NCBI RefSeq assembly: GCF_018130695.1
Contig: NZ_JAFCJX010000012.1
Location: 1-64,000, forward strand
Direction: 5' to 3'
Origin: Bradyrhizobium jicamae
Lineage (GTDB): Bacteria; Pseudomonadota; Alphaproteobacteria; Rhizobiales; Xanthobacteraceae
Length of the DNA stretch: 64,000 nt
The translations under genes were made by a program, and so were the position numbers. The notes beneath the pieces are model-generated. The model did not search any database, had not been told where the DNA came from, and saw only the letters and a program-made list of their open reading frames with translations. Position 1 is the stretch's first letter; each line of letters opens with the position of its first letter. Below are positions 34,251 through 43,104 of the stretch, piece after piece.

Positions 34251-35344
34251 AGCGAGACCAGCCCGCGCTGGCGCAGCAGCATGACCAGGAAGAACGGCGC
34301 GCCGACCGAGGCGGTCAGGATCCCGATCGGCATCTCCGCCGGCGCCACGATGGTCCGCGCCAGCGTGTCGGCGCCGACCAGCAGGATTGCGCCTGATAAG
34401 GCGGAGGCTGGCAGCAGCAGCCGGTGCGCCGGCCCGATCACCAGCCGCAACAGATGCGGCACCACGATGCCGACGAAACCGACCACGCCGCAAACGGAGA
34501 CCGCGACACCGGTCATCGCCGAGACCAGCACGATCGAGATTGTCTTCAGCCGCTCGACGTCGACGCCGCTGTGAAACGCCTCGGCCTCGCCGAGCACGAG
34601 GACGTCGAGCCCGCGTGCGATCGACAGGCACGCGACCAGCGCAACCGCGAGCACGGGCGCCAGGGTCGTAACCTTCGGCCAGGTCGCACCGCTCAGCGAG
34701 CCCAGCATCCAGAAGGTGATGTCGCGCAGCTGGCGGTCATCCGCGGCGAAGACCAATAGTCCGATGCCGGCATTGGCGATCGCCGCGATCGCAAGCCCCG
34801 CCAGCAGGAAGACCGCAATCGAAGTGCGCCCGCCACGGCTTGCGATGCCGTAGAGCACCATGGTTGTGATCAGCGAGCCGGCAAAGGCCGCGACCGGCAG
34901 CAGCTGGCTCTGCATGAAGCGCAGGCTGTCGCCGAGATGGCTGTCGGTCAGCACGATCGCGGCCGCGGCGGCAAAGGCGCCGCCGGAGGAGACGCCGACC
35001 AAAGCGGGATCGGCGAGGGGATTGCGGAACAGGCCCTGCATGATCGCGCCGGAGACCGCGAGCAGCGCGCCGATCATCGCGGCAGCGGCAATGCGGGGAA
35101 TCCGGATCGACCACAGCACCAGCTGGTCGCGTGCCAGCAGCGGGTTCGCCGCGCCGTCGCTCCACAGGCCGAGCGCGGCCGGCAGCCGCGACAGCGGAAT
35201 CCCGGCGGCGCCGACCGTGAGCGCGATCAGCGCGGCGCCGGCCAAGGCCGCGAGCAGGCCGAGCAGGGTGATCGGTGCGCGCGGCCGGAATGAGAAGCCG
35301 ATGCGGCTTTTCCCGCTGGCGGTGCCGTCGGCCAGCACGCTCAT
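34247..35344 (-). CDS. hmuU: Heme ABC transporter permease
   Basis: A 365-residue inner-membrane permease of the FecCD/BtuC family with about ten helices, which carries heme or hemin from HmuT into the cytoplasm. RIPRIAAAAMIGALLAVSGA, GLFRNPLADPALVGVSSGGA (the family's signature cytoplasmic loop), GLLVFAADDRQLRDITFWML, GSLSGATW and GFVGIVVPHLLRLVIGPAHR are diagnostic. Start and stop each overlap the neighbours by four bases, so hmuTUV is translated as a coupled unit. Confidence 0.94.
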   Translation of the reverse strand: MSVLADGTASGKSRIGFSFRPRAPITLLGLLAALAGAALIALTVGAAGIPLSRLPAALGLWSDGAANPLLARDQLVLWSIRIPRIAAAAMIGALLAVSGAIMQGLFRNPLADPALVGVSSGGAFAAAAAIVLTDSHLGDSLRFMQSQLLPVAAFAGSLITTMVLYGIASRGGRTSIAVFLLAGLAIAAIANAGIGLLVFAADDRQLRDITFWMLGSLSGATWPKVTTLAPVLAVALVACLSIARGLDVLVLGEAEAFHSGVDVERLKTISIVLVSAMTGVAVSVCGVVGFVGIVVPHLLRLVIGPAHRLLLPASALSGAILLVGADTLARTIVAPAEMPIGILTASVGAPFFLVMLLRQRGLVSL

Positions 35345-36303
35345 TGCCGGCAGTTCGCGGTCAGCACCGCCGACTTGAACGGCTCCGCCTGCGGCACCAG
35401 CGCCGGATAGAGCTTCAGCGCGAGATCGCGCGCGGCGGCGGCGGTGCGTGGGCCGAAGCCGAGCAGATAGAGACCCTCCATCGAGATGAAGGCCTTGTTG
35501 GCGACAACCGGCGTCAGCGCGAAGGCGGGATGGCTCATCACGGTTTCAGACGTCAGCGAATCCTTGCCGCGATCGATCGAGAGCACGACGTCAGGCTTTG
35601 CTGCGACGATCGCCTCGTCATTGATCGGCTTGTAGCCATCATAGCCGTCGATCGCATTGACTGCGCCGGCGAGCTGGATGATCTCGTTCGCCGCGGTCTT
35701 GTTGCCCGCCACCATGGCGCGACCGCTGAGCAGCGACATCACGAACATCACGCGCACCGGCTTCTGTACCTTGGCGCGGAGCGCGCGCAGCTGCGCGAGA
35801 TCGGCTTCAACGGCGCTCGCAAGGCAGGCCGCGCGCGGATCGGCGCCCATGGCGTGGCCGACCAGCTTGATCTTCTCGATCAGGCCGGCTTCCGAATAGG
35901 TATCGGGCACCAGCACCAGCGGCACCTTGGCGGTGTCGAGCACATCCATCGTCTCCTTCGGCCCCGAGCCCTGCACCGCCAGCACCAGCGAGGGATTGAG
36001 GCCGAGCACGCCCTCCGCCGAGAGCTGCCGCATGTAGCCGACATCGGGCTTGTCGCGCCGCGCCGCAGGCGGATACAGGCTGGTGGCGTCGACGCCGGCG
36101 ATGCGGTCCTCGAAACCGAACGCGTAGAGGATCTCGGTGATGGCGCCGCCGATCGAGACGATGCGCGAGGGATTGTCGATCACGACGTCGCGGCCGCGCG
36201 CATCATGCACTGTGATGCCTTCGGCACGCGCTGCGCCTGATGGCAACAGGCCGATGACGGCGAGCAGAGCGAGCGTGCGACAAATTGTCATCGATGATGT
36301 CAC
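35341..36303 (-). CDS. hmuT: Heme periplasmic binding protein
   Basis: A 320-residue exported binding protein of the TroA/HmuT class. After a signal peptide (ICRTLALLAVIGLLPSGAARA) it shows GITVHDARGRDVVIDNPSRI, GAITEILYAFGFEDRIAGVD, SLYPPAARRDKPDVGY with a candidate heme-ligand Tyr, then LNPSLVLAVQGSGP and a C-terminal lobe joined by a rigid helix. The gene begins with GTG 36303 overlapping the hmuP stop (GTGA); an ATG at 36291 is an alternative. It hands heme to HmuU. Confidence 0.92.
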   Translation of the reverse strand: MTSSMTICRTLALLAVIGLLPSGAARAEGITVHDARGRDVVIDNPSRIVSIGGAITEILYAFGFEDRIAGVDATSLYPPAARRDKPDVGYMRQLSAEGVLGLNPSLVLAVQGSGPKETMDVLDTAKVPLVLVPDTYSEAGLIEKIKLVGHAMGADPRAACLASAVEADLAQLRALRAKVQKPVRVMFVMSLLSGRAMVAGNKTAANEIIQLAGAVNAIDGYDGYKPINDEAIVAAKPDVVLSIDRGKDSLTSETVMSHPAFALTPVVANKAFISMEGLYLLGFGPRTAAAARDLALKLYPALVPQAEPFKSAVLTANCRQ

Positions 36304-36485
36304 TTGGTCAGGATCAGCTTGTTCTGCGACGTCAGCCGCAACCGGTACTGCTCGTCGCCATGCGTGATGATGATCTCGCGCTCGGAGGCGAACAGGTCGC
36401 GGCTGTCGATGCGATTGCCCTGCATGATCAGGGTTTTCGCGTCCCTCCCGGTCTCGCCAACATGATCTCCGGAAGCCGACGACAT
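36300..36485 (-). CDS. hmuP: Hemin uptake protein HmuP (HemP family)
   Basis: A 61-residue protein. The core SRDLFASEREIIITHGDEQY, followed by RLRLTSQNKLILTK, is the HemP/HmuP signature. In Bradyrhizobium japonicum HmuP is required together with Irr to activate the heme receptor gene hmuR; that role is established for the homologue and inferred here. ATG 36485 gives the usual length; longer starts would add sequence unlike the family. It is the first gene of the minus-strand operon and overlaps hmuT by GTGA. Confidence 0.9.
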   Translation of the reverse strand: MSSASGDHVGETGRDAKTLIMQGNRIDSRDLFASEREIIITHGDEQYRLRLTSQNKLILTK

Positions 36486-36567
36486 CGTGCTGCTGCTGCG
36501 CCCCTGCAAATCTTCAAACGACTGCAGTCTGTATAAGCGGGAGATCGCGCATTCCAACGGCTGCGAT

Positions 36568-36589
36568 TTACAATCGATATAAACTGTAA
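36568..36589. promoter_or_regulatory. Inverted repeat between hmuP and hmuR, possible iron-regulator site
   Basis: TTACA-N12-TGTAA within the divergent promoter region (36486-36752). The centre is AT-rich (ATCGATATAAAC). Position is right for Irr/HmuP or Fur-type control, but it does not match a site I can name exactly. Confidence 0.35.
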
Positions 36590-36752
36590 TGCCGCATTCT
36601 TGACCGCCCCCGTGCTGCCACGTACTCAATCATGACACGCTGCGAGCCGGGGAGCTCGCATGCCTGACAATGGTAGCCAGCCAGCCGCTCGCGCGTATGC
36701 GCGAAGCCGCACGCCAGCCAAGCCAAGAAGACATCATCGGGTTGGGGCTAGA

Positions 36753-39090
36753 ATGGCTGACAGGGCTAGGGTTTCGCGCGCCCTGATTTTGAGCGCGTCT
36801 GTGTTTTCAATCGCGGCATATCTGTCGGAGAGTGCGTTTGCGCAAAGCGTTGATCCCGGCGCTGCGCGACCGTCATCGGAGCGGCCCAAGCAGCGCAAGC
36901 CGAAGCCGCAGGCCGCGCAGCAGCCGGCACCCGCGATCAGCAGTGCCTATGCCCAGATCGGTGGCGCGCCGGTGCAATCGCTCGACACCATCACCGCGGC
37001 TGCGACCAAGACCGACGAAAAGGCGATCGACTCGCTGGCGCCGGTCAGCGTGGTGACGCTGGAGAAGATCCAGGGCCTGCAGCCGAACCGGCTGTCTGAC
37101 ATCTTCTACAACATCCCCGGCGTCTCGTTCCAGGAACGCGGCGACGATCCCTCGACCGTGATCAACATCCGCGGCCTGCAGGACTTTGGCCGCGTCGCCG
37201 TCGTCGTCGACGGTGCGCGACAGAACTATCAGCGCACCGGGCACAACGCCAATGGCTCGTTCTTCCTCGATCCGGAGATGGTCGGCGGCGTCGACGTGGT
37301 GCGCGGCCCGACCGAACATCTACGGCTCCGGCGCGATCGGCGGCGTGGTCTCGTTCCGCACCAAGGACATCGAGGATGTGCTGCGGCCCGGTGAGCGCTG
37401 GGGCGTCGACATGTCCGGCTCCTACGGCAGCAACAAGGATCGCGGCATGGGCTCGGTGTTCGGCGGCGTCCGCGCCAATCCGAATGTCGATATCTTCGGT
37501 GGCGCGGTTTACCGCACCCAAGGCAATTACAAGGACGGCGCCGGCACCGAGATCGGTAACACCGGCAACGAGATCGCCGGCGGCTTGATGAAGCTCACGG
37601 TGCGTCCAGCCGAAGGCCACGAGGTCAAGCTCGGCGGCGTGTTTCAGGACTACCAGTACAATATCGGCCAGCCGAACCGCGGTGCGACCACGACGTCGGC
37701 GCCGGCCGCGGCGATCGCGGGCACGTCGGTCTATGCCTCGGACGTGCAGAACTACACGGGCACCCTGAACTGGAAATACGCCAGGCCCGGCGACAATCTG
37801 TTCGACTGGAACATGTCGCTGTACGGCAATCACACCCAGAACGACCAGGTCAAAACCTACAACAACCGCATCAGCACCGGCGGCGGCGTCTGTACGCTGG
37901 CCAATCCCGGCAACAACATTTCCGGCTGCGTCGGCGACAAGCGCGGCTATACCCTCGACACCGTCGGCCTTGACGTCAACAACACAACGCGCTTTGGCGT
38001 CGGTGACTGGCGCAATGCCGTCACCTATGGGGTCGACGCGTTCCAGGACAATGTGAAGACCTCGGATTCCCGCGGCAACTCGAACATCACGACGCCGAGC
38101 GGCCTGCGCACGGTGTCCGGCGGCTTCATCCAGCTGAAGCAGAACTATTCGACCTGGTTCGAGGCCGTCAGCGCGATCCGCTATGACCGCTACGATCTCG
38201 ACTCCGCGGCGGTCTCCACCGGCGGCGACCGCTTCTCGCCGAAGATCACGCTCGGCGTTACGCCGGTCGCGGGCTTCACGCCCTATGTCAGCTATGCTGA
38301 AGGCTATCGCGCTCCGTCGATCACGGAGACGCTGATCGCGGGCGGCCACGCCACCGGCGGCGGACCCGCGCTGTTCAATTGCCCCGATGGCACCAGCGGC
38401 CTGTTCTGCTTCCTGCCCAATGCCGGCCTGCGGCCGGAGGTCGGCAAGAACAAGGAAGCCGGCGTCAACCTGAAATACGACGGCATCTTCACCGCCAATG
38501 ACTCGTTCCGCGGCAAGTTCAACGTGTTCCGCAACGACGTCGACGGCTATATCGATCTCGTCGCGTCGACGCCGGTCGCGACCATGTTCGGCAATTTCAG
38601 CCAGTTCTACCAGTACCAGAACATCGCGCACGCCCGCATCGAGGGCGTCGAGGCGGAGACGATGTATGACGCGGGCACCTGGTTCCTCGGCGTCGGCGGG
38701 CATCTGATGCGCGGCAAGAACACGCAGACCAATGTCGGGCTCGCCACCATCACGCCGCGCAAGGTCACGACGACAGCCGGCCTGCGCCTGCTCGACCGCA
38801 CGCTGGTCCTGTCGGCGCAGTGGGCCTCGTTCGGCGCCAACAATGATCTGCCCGCCGGCTATCTGCCTTCGACGGGCTATGAACTGGTCAATCTCTATCT
38901 GACCTGGAACGCCACCAAAGACGTCGTCTTCACGGCGTCGGTCGACAACCTCCTGAACCAGTACTACCGGCCCTATGCCATCCCCGGCAGCTCGACCGAC
39001 GGCACCACGCAGAACGACGTGCTGTGGGCGAGCCCGGGACCGGGCCGGGTCATCAAAGGCGGCCTCAAGATTCACCTGGGTGGAGCATAA
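36753..39090 (+). pseudogene. hmuR: TonB-dependent heme receptor, frameshifted
   Basis: An outer-membrane receptor of the hemoglobin/transferrin/lactoferrin receptor class, about 778 residues when read through. Signal peptide from MADRARVSRALILSASVFSI ends SAFAQ; the TonB box/plug region follows (LDTITAAATKTDEKAID; NIPGVSFQERGDDPSTVINI). The frame breaks at about 37314: GGV DVVRGPT should continue NIYGSGAIGG, but the first frame instead reads EHLRLR and stops at 37394, while the correct continuation sits one base over, running to 39090 with a full barrel ending GRVIKGGLKIHLG. One extra G between ACC and AAC explains it. Could be genuine inactivation or a sequence error; surrounding genes are intact. 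Confidence 0.85.
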
Positions 39091-39220
39091 CGCGACGAGT
39101 TGAACGTCCTATCTCAGTTGCCCGGGCCGCGCTGATGCTCCAGCGCGGCTTTGGCACGTTCCTATTTTCAACGCGATCAAACGGCAGGATGCTGCATCCG
39201 CCGCAAACAGGAGACGACAG

Positions 39221-39556
39221 ATGTTCATCGCAATGAACAGCTTTCAGGTGAAGAAGGGCTCGGAACAGGCGTTCGAGACGGTGTGGAAGACGCGCGAATC
39301 CTATCTCGGCGAGATGGCCGGCTTCGTCGAATTCCATCTCCTGAAGGGGCCCGAGGCCGAGGACCACACGCTCTATGCCACCCACACGATCTGGGCCGAC
39401 AAGGCGGCGTTCGAGGCCTGGACCAAGTCCGAAAATTTCCGCCGCGCCCACGCCCGCGCCGGCAACGAGACCGGCGGCAGCCTCTATCTCGGCCATCCCC
39501 GGTTCGAGGGCTTTGAGGTGCTGATCACCGAAAGCGCCAAGAGCGCGGCGGCGTAA
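39221..39556 (+). CDS. hmuQ: Heme-degrading monooxygenase
   Basis: A 111-residue IsdG/ABM-type enzyme that opens the heme ring to release iron. N6, W67 and H77 match the catalytic Asn-Trp-His triad of IsdG-type enzymes in position (MNSF; FEAW; FRRAH). In B. japonicum HmuQ and HmuD have been shown to degrade heme. It follows hmuR by about 130 bases and is five bases from hutX. Ferredoxin-like fold, probably a dimer. Confidence 0.88.
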   Translation: MFIAMNSFQVKKGSEQAFETVWKTRESYLGEMAGFVEFHLLKGPEAEDHTLYATHTIWADKAAFEAWTKSENFRRAHARAGNETGGSLYLGHPRFEGFEVLITESAKSAAA

Positions 39557-39561
39557 CGGTC

Positions 39562-40071
39562 ATGCTGAACACCGAGCTGACCGACCTGAAGGCCTATATG
39601 GCCGAGAACCCCGGCGCCGTGATCGAGGACGTCGCGCGTGAGCGCAAGGTCACGCCGCGTGCCGTCATCGAGGCGCTGCCGGCCCACATGGCGCGGCTCG
39701 GTCTCGGCGATTTCGCCGCGGCGATGCAGGACATCGCCGAGTGGGGCGAGGTGACGCTGATCGTGCACACCGAGGATGCGATCTTCGAATTCACCGGCGC
39801 GATTCCGAAGGGTGAGGTCGGCCGCGGTTATTTCAACCTGATGCAGCCGAAGGGTCTGCACGGCCATCTCAGGCACGAGCGCTGCGCGGCGATCGCCTTT
39901 GTCGAGCGGCCCTTCATGGGCAAGACCTCGGCATTCATCGCCTTCCTCAATCTCGACGGCGGCATCATGTTCAAGGTGTTCGTCGGCCGCGACGAGACGC
40001 GGGCGATACGTGGCGATCAGCTGCAGCGGTTTCGCGTGCTGGCCGATCGGCTCGCGCCGAAGGCGGCCTAA
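39562..40071 (+). CDS. hutX: Heme utilization cytosolic carrier protein (HutX/ChuX)
   Basis: A 169-residue HutX/ChuX family protein that binds and traffics heme in the cytoplasm. LKAYMAENPGAVIEDVARER at the N-terminus (a helix-turn-helix-like region), the core WGEVTLIVHTEDAIFEFTG, GYFNLMQPKGLHGHLRHERC (His residues for heme) and AFLNLDGGIMFKVFVGRDE are characteristic. Its start is five bases after the hmuQ stop; exbB follows after ten bases. Confidence 0.92.
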   Translation: MLNTELTDLKAYMAENPGAVIEDVARERKVTPRAVIEALPAHMARLGLGDFAAAMQDIAEWGEVTLIVHTEDAIFEFTGAIPKGEVGRGYFNLMQPKGLHGHLRHERCAAIAFVERPFMGKTSAFIAFLNLDGGIMFKVFVGRDETRAIRGDQLQRFRVLADRLAPKAA

Positions 40072-40081
40072 GGAGGTGACG

Positions 40082-40864
40082 ATGCAGCAGCGTTCGGTCA
40101 GTTTCAGCGCGACCGCGCTTGCTTCGCTCGGCGTGCTGCTGTCTCCGGCCACCGGCTTTGCCGCCGACAACGCGCTGCTGCCGCGCAACCTCTCGCCCTG
40201 GGGCATGTTTGGTGATGCCGACATCGTTGTGAAGACGGTGATGGTCGGGCTCGCCCTTGCTTCGCTGGTCACCTGGACGATCTGGCTGGCCAAGACCATC
40301 GAGCTCTCCCGCAAGACGGCGATCGCAAAAAAGCGCATCGCGCTGCTCGAGCGCGACACGGTGCTGGCCGAGGTCGAGCACGCCAGCCGCGACGGCGACG
40401 ATGCGGTGGCGCAGCTGATCCAGTCGGCGGCGCGCGAATCCGCGCTGTCGGGCAATGTGTTCGACGACGGATTCAAGGAGCGCATCGCGCTGCGGCTGGA
40501 GCGGGTGGAAGCCGCGATGTCACGCCAGATCGCGCGCGGCACCGGTGTGCTCGCCACCATCGGCGCCACCGCGCCGTTCGTCGGGCTGTTCGGCACGGTC
40601 TGGGGCATCATGAATTCCTTCATCGGCATCTCCGAGGCCCATACCACCAATCTTGCCGTGGTCGCGCCCGGCATTGCGGAGGCGCTGCTGGCGACCGCGC
40701 TCGGCCTGGTCGCCGCGATCCCGGCGGTCGTGATCTACAATCATCTGACGCGCGCGATCGCGGCGCACCGCGCGCTGCTCGGTGACGCCTCTGTTATGGT
40801 GATGCTGCTGATCAGCCGCGAGGGCGACCGCAGCCTGTTCCGCCTCGCCCGCGCGGCGGAGTAG
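40082..40864 (+). CDS. exbB: TonB-system energiser, ExbB
   Basis: A 260-residue inner-membrane proton-channel subunit that powers TonB. Signal-like leader, then three helices: VVKTVMVGLALASLVTWTIW, TIGATAPFVGLFGTVWGIMN (the MotA/TolQ/ExbB signature) and ALGLVAAIPAVVIYNHLT. AAGGAGG directly overlaps the hutX end, giving tight coupling. exbD follows three bases after the stop. Confidence 0.93.
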   Translation: MQQRSVSFSATALASLGVLLSPATGFAADNALLPRNLSPWGMFGDADIVVKTVMVGLALASLVTWTIWLAKTIELSRKTAIAKKRIALLERDTVLAEVEHASRDGDDAVAQLIQSAARESALSGNVFDDGFKERIALRLERVEAAMSRQIARGTGVLATIGATAPFVGLFGTVWGIMNSFIGISEAHTTNLAVVAPGIAEALLATALGLVAAIPAVVIYNHLTRAIAAHRALLGDASVMVMLLISREGDRSLFRLARAAE

Positions 40865-40867
40865 GCG

Positions 40868-41314
40868 ATGGGTGCGAAGCTCGGCTCCAGCGGCGCGCTC
40901 GGCGGCCGACGCCGCGCCGACGACGATCTGGTCGAGGCGCACGAGATCAACGTCACGCCGTTCATCGACGTGATGCTGGTGCTGCTGATCATCTTCATGG
41001 TGGCGGCGCCGCTCGCCACCGTCGATCTCGGCGTTGAGCTGCCGGCCTCGACCGCCGAGCCGCAGCCGCGGCCGGACAAGCCCGTCTTCGTCACGGTGAA
41101 GCCGGGCATGACGGTCGCGGTCGGCGAAGACATCATCGCTCGCGACGCGCTGGCCACGACGCTCGATGGCGCCACGCAGGGCAGGAAGGACGAGCGCATC
41201 TTCCTGCGCGCCGACAAGGCGGTGAGCTATGGCGACCTGATGGAGGTGATGAATCTCCTGCGCAACGCGGGCTATCTCAAGATCGCGCTGGTCGGCCTCG
41301 ACGGCAGAAGCTAG
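40868..41314 (+). CDS. exbD: TonB-system component ExbD
   Basis: A 148-residue protein with one N-terminal helix, EINVTPFIDVMLVLLIIF, whose Asp (in FIDVM) is the conserved proton-path residue, and a periplasmic domain ending YLKIALVGLDG. It forms the ExbB-ExbD complex. Starts three bases after exbB. A family F repeat separates it from tonB. Confidence 0.93.
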   Translation: MGAKLGSSGALGGRRRADDDLVEAHEINVTPFIDVMLVLLIIFMVAAPLATVDLGVELPASTAEPQPRPDKPVFVTVKPGMTVAVGEDIIARDALATTLDGATQGRKDERIFLRADKAVSYGDLMEVMNLLRNAGYLKIALVGLDGRS

Positions 41315-41366
41315 CGCATGATCCGGAAAAGTGGGCACCGGTTTTCCGGCAAGATCATGCGCAAAC
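41315..41366. repeat. Dispersed repeat, family F fragment
   Basis: GCGCATGATCCGGAAAAGTGGGCACCGGTTTTCCGGCAAGATCATGCGC, a hairpin that also occurs in 7501-7626. Confidence 0.75.
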
Positions 41367-41379
41367 AAGATGAACTTCC

Positions 41380-42201
41380 ATGAATGCGTTTGCGCTTCAT
41401 GCGACATCGGACGACGCCTCGCTGCGCCGCTGGGGCTTTGCAGCAGCCGCAATCCTGGCTGCGCATGCAGTGGCGCTGATCCTGCTTGGCCTGAACTGGA
41501 CTCCACCACCAACGCCGGGCGTCGCGGTGCCCGCCATCATGGTCGACCTCGCGCCAATGACGTCGTCGCCGGAGGTGACACCGATGGATGTCGCACCGGG
41601 ACCGGCCATGCAGGAGGCCGACGCCTCGCCACCGGAGCCTGCGCCAGCGCCCGTCGTGCAGGAGCTGCTTGCGCCGACCCCGCCGCAGGAGAAGCCTGAT
41701 GTCGTCGCGCCACCCGAGCAGAAGCAGCAGGCTGTCCCGGAGAAGCCGGAGCCCGCCAGGATCGTCCCTGAGCAAAAGCCCGCGCCCGTAAAGCCCAAAG
41801 TGGTGCGGCGGGAGGCGAAGAAGCCGTCGGAGGCGCCGCCCGCGCCGCGCACCTCGGCGCCGCCGCGGACCGAGCGGCAGGCGCCCGCGCAATCCGCCAT
41901 CAGCGCCGGCGCGTCGGCATCGGCGATCGCCGCCTACAACGCCCGCGTCCGCGCGCATCTGATGCGCTTCCACTCCTATCCGTCCGCCGGCGGCGGCCAG
42001 CGCGGCGTGGTGCGCCTGACGTTCACGCTGAGCCGCAGCGGCGCGGTGACCGGCAGCCGCGTCGGCTCCTCGGGCATTGCCGCGTTCGACGCCGCGGCGG
42101 CTGCGATGATCCGCCAGGCCAGCCCGTTTCCGCCGTTTCCGCCGGAGATCGCGCAGGGGTCGATGGGATTTTCGATTCCCGTCGCGTTCACGGTGCGCTG
42201 A
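41380..42201 (+). CDS. tonB: TonB energy transducer
   Basis: A 273-residue protein: N-terminal helix (AAAILAAHAVALILLGL, with the functional-type His), a long Pro/Glu/Lys-rich periplasmic spacer (PPEPAPAPVVQELLAPTPPQ, then KPEPARIVPEQKPAPVKPKV) and the C-terminal TonB domain (YNARVRAHLMRFHSYP, RGVVRLTFTLSRSGAVTGSR, GFSIPVAFTVR). It transmits the ExbBD proton energy to HmuR. It is the last gene of the plus-strand heme unit; its stop adjoins the permease on the other strand. Confidence 0.92.
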   Translation: MNAFALHATSDDASLRRWGFAAAAILAAHAVALILLGLNWTPPPTPGVAVPAIMVDLAPMTSSPEVTPMDVAPGPAMQEADASPPEPAPAPVVQELLAPTPPQEKPDVVAPPEQKQQAVPEKPEPARIVPEQKPAPVKPKVVRREAKKPSEAPPAPRTSAPPRTERQAPAQSAISAGASASAIAAYNARVRAHLMRFHSYPSAGGGQRGVVRLTFTLSRSGAVTGSRVGSSGIAAFDAAAAAMIRQASPFPPFPPEIAQGSMGFSIPVAFTVR

Positions 42202-43104
42202 TCACTCCTTCACCGCACCGGTCAGCGAGGACACGTAGTAGTCCACGAACAGCGAGTAGAACAGCGCCACCGGCAGCGAGCCGAGCAGCGAGCCCGCCAT
42301 CAGCGCGCCCCACTGGTAGACGTCGCCGGTGATCAGCTCGGTCAGGATCGCGACCGGCACCGTCTTGTTGGCGCCGCTCTGGATGAAGGCGAGCGCGTAG
42401 ATGAACTCGTTCCAGGACAGCGTGAAGGAGAAGATGCCGGCCGAGATCAGTCCGGGCACCGCGAGCGGCAGCGTGATCCGCCCCAGGATCTGCAGCCGCG
42501 TGGCGCCGTCGACCAGCGCGCATTCCTCGAGCTCATAGGGGATCGACTTGAAATAGCCGATCAAGAGCCAGGTGCAGAACGGCACCAGGAAGGTCGGATA
42601 GACCAGGATCAGCGCCATCGGTGAATCGAACAGGCCGAACTGCACGATCACGGTGGCGAGCGGAATGAACAGGATCGACGGCGGCACCAGGTAGGCAAGG
42701 TAGATGCCCAAGCCCACATAAGGACTGCCGCGGAAGCGAAGCCGCTCGATCGCATAGGCTGCCAGCGTCGAGGCGAACAGCGACAGGAAGGTCGAACCAA
42801 CAGCGACGAACATCGTCGTCTTCAGCCAGGTCGGATAGGCCGTGTTGAACAGCAGATGTTTGATGTGGGCCAAGGTCGGCGAGGAGATCCAGAACGGATT
42901 GTGCTCCTTGTAGTTCAGCAGCTCCGCGTTCGGTTTGAACGAGGTGATCGCCATCCAGTAGAACGGGAACAGCAGGATCAGCACGAAGCAGGACAGCGGC
43001 AGGTAGATCATCATCACCCGCCGCGCGCGGGAATCCCACGCCATCGTGTCGGGCGTGGCGCTGGCGACATTGCTGCTGCCGGGTGAGGCGGTGACGTCAG
43101 TCAT
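42202..43104 (-). CDS. Carbohydrate-type ABC transporter permease (2)
   Basis: A 300-residue MalG-type inner-membrane permease with six helices and the EAA loop (CALVDGATRLQILGRITLPL) that contacts the ATPase. FIPLATVIVQFGLFDSPMAL, TFLVPFCTWLLIGYFKSIP and SWNEFIYALAFIQSGAN are typical of sugar/polyol importers. It overlaps the partner permease by eight bases. The unit ends here, without an ATPase gene. Confidence 0.9.
   Translation of the reverse strand: MTDVTASPGSSNVASATPDTMAWDSRARRVMMIYLPLSCFVLILLFPFYWMAITSFKPNAELLNYKEHNPFWISSPTLAHIKHLLFNTAYPTWLKTTMFVAVGSTFLSLFASTLAAYAIERLRFRGSPYVGLGIYLAYLVPPSILFIPLATVIVQFGLFDSPMALILVYPTFLVPFCTWLLIGYFKSIPYELEECALVDGATRLQILGRITLPLAVPGLISAGIFSFTLSWNEFIYALAFIQSGANKTVPVAILTELITGDVYQWGALMAGSLLGSLPVALFYSLFVDYYVSSLTGAVKE

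Noticed and set aside
36660..37394. A short separate gene at the start of hmuR
   Set aside because: Its last 26 codons have no similarity, while the other frame continues the receptor sequence exactly; it is one frameshifted gene.
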